From positions 248,001 to 312,000 of the forward strand of contig NZ_PIOC01000001.1 in assembly GCF_003369575.1 (NCBI RefSeq): DNA of 64,000 nt, written 5' to 3'. Within the stretch, counting starts at the first letter, position 1. Each line of letters opens with the position of its first letter. The notes under the pieces are model-generated. The model was not told the DNA's origin, did no database searches, and was given only the letters and a program-made list of their open reading frames with translations. Below, piece by piece: positions 63,794 to 64,000 of this stretch. Position numbers and translations under genes: made by a program. The stretch is from Oceanobacillus arenosus. GTDB taxonomy: Bacteria; Bacillota; Bacilli; Bacillales; Amphibacillaceae.

Positions 63794-64000
63794 ATGAAAG
63801 CCTATGTGGAAATATCCAAACTGCAGAAAAGTATAGATGATTTTCAGTTAGGTCCAATTGATTTAATAATTGAGCCAGAAACAATTACAGCACTAGTCGG
63901 CAATAATGGTTCGGGAAAGAGTACGCTTCTAAAGCTAATGGTGAATCTTGCTTCCAGTGATTCTGGCAATATTAAGCTTTTTAATACCACTGTTGGCAGG
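63794..64000 (+). CDS. yhcG: ABC transporter ATP-binding protein (YhcG-like, cut by window edge)
   Basis: 69 codons of an ATP-binding subunit are visible. They start MKAYVEISKLQKSIDDFQLG and continue to Walker A GNNGSGKSTLLKLM (about residues 37-50). The frame is open to the window end. AAGGAGATTAAATA precedes the ATG, 3 bp after the GntR stop codon. The signature and Walker B motifs lie outside the window. Confidence 0.88.
   Translation, partial: MKAYVEISKLQKSIDDFQLGPIDLIIEPETITALVGNNGSGKSTLLKLMVNLASSDSGNIKLFNTTVGR

Overview
The window is a contiguous piece of chromosome from a low-GC Gram-positive bacterium of the family Bacillaceae. The case rests on strong AGGAGG-type ribosome sites, many Rho-independent terminators, a SAM-I and two yybP-ykoY riboswitches in Bacillus-type positions, and gene sets matching Bacillus subtilis families (tcyP, pgcA, ypmR-ypmS, ypuA, yocH, ywqA, yhcE-F-G, opp). 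The gene mix and the style of dispersed repeats suggest a halotolerant Oceanobacillus/Virgibacillus-like species. That genus guess is inference. No rRNA, tRNA, CRISPR array, prophage or intact insertion sequence was seen.

Layout. 1-8 kb: a truncated acyltransferase, a 21-bp tandem repeat, the cystine symporter TcyP, a chrA-osmC pair, DUF4003 and DUF488 proteins, and two TerC paralogues each behind its own yybP-ykoY (Mn2+) riboswitch. 8-20 kb: phosphoglucomutase PgcA, an AI-2E family permease, a GNAT protein, an SE1832-like coiled coil, a CPA antiporter with a C-terminal regulatory domain, a DUF1646 transporter, RecQ and an M29 aminopeptidase. 20-34 kb: an HxlR regulator, an acyl-CoA thioesterase, cardiolipin synthase, RarD, a SAM riboswitch in front of a C-terminally extended MetY, ypmR-ypmS, a permuted papain-like amidase, an ABC-F protein with one degenerate ATP site, the kbl-tdh threonine catabolic pair and a LysM-3D autolysin-like protein. 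34-53 kb: two complete five-gene oligopeptide ABC operons on the minus strand. The binding-protein gene of the first is broken by a nonsense codon. They flank ypuA, an MFS pump, ridA with an iron alcohol dehydrogenase, a lysozyme-like protein and a DnaA-box cluster. 53-64 kb: an unusual regulator, a SWIM-SNF2 helicase, an MFS transporter, a type I toxin-antitoxin locus missed by ordinary ORF calling, Cu,Zn-SOD, DoxX, and the start of a yhcEFG-like ABC operon with its GntR regulator.

Intergenic DNA is rich in dispersed elements. Five copies belong to a MITE-like family with AAAGTGCGGACTA termini, four to a short palindrome-bearing family (A) and three to a family (B) ending GCGCTGGAGC-GGACGTGGCT. 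One A copy sits inside the expression platform of the second Mn2+ riboswitch and another covers the stop codon of a regulator gene.

Points most worth a second look: the type I TA locus (60.6-60.9 kb), the six-box DnaA cluster (46.26-46.49 kb), the repeat-invaded riboswitch (7.7-8.0 kb), the broken oppA (40.1 kb), the MetY fusion, the asymmetric ABC-F protein and the MFS gene with a probable non-AUG start.
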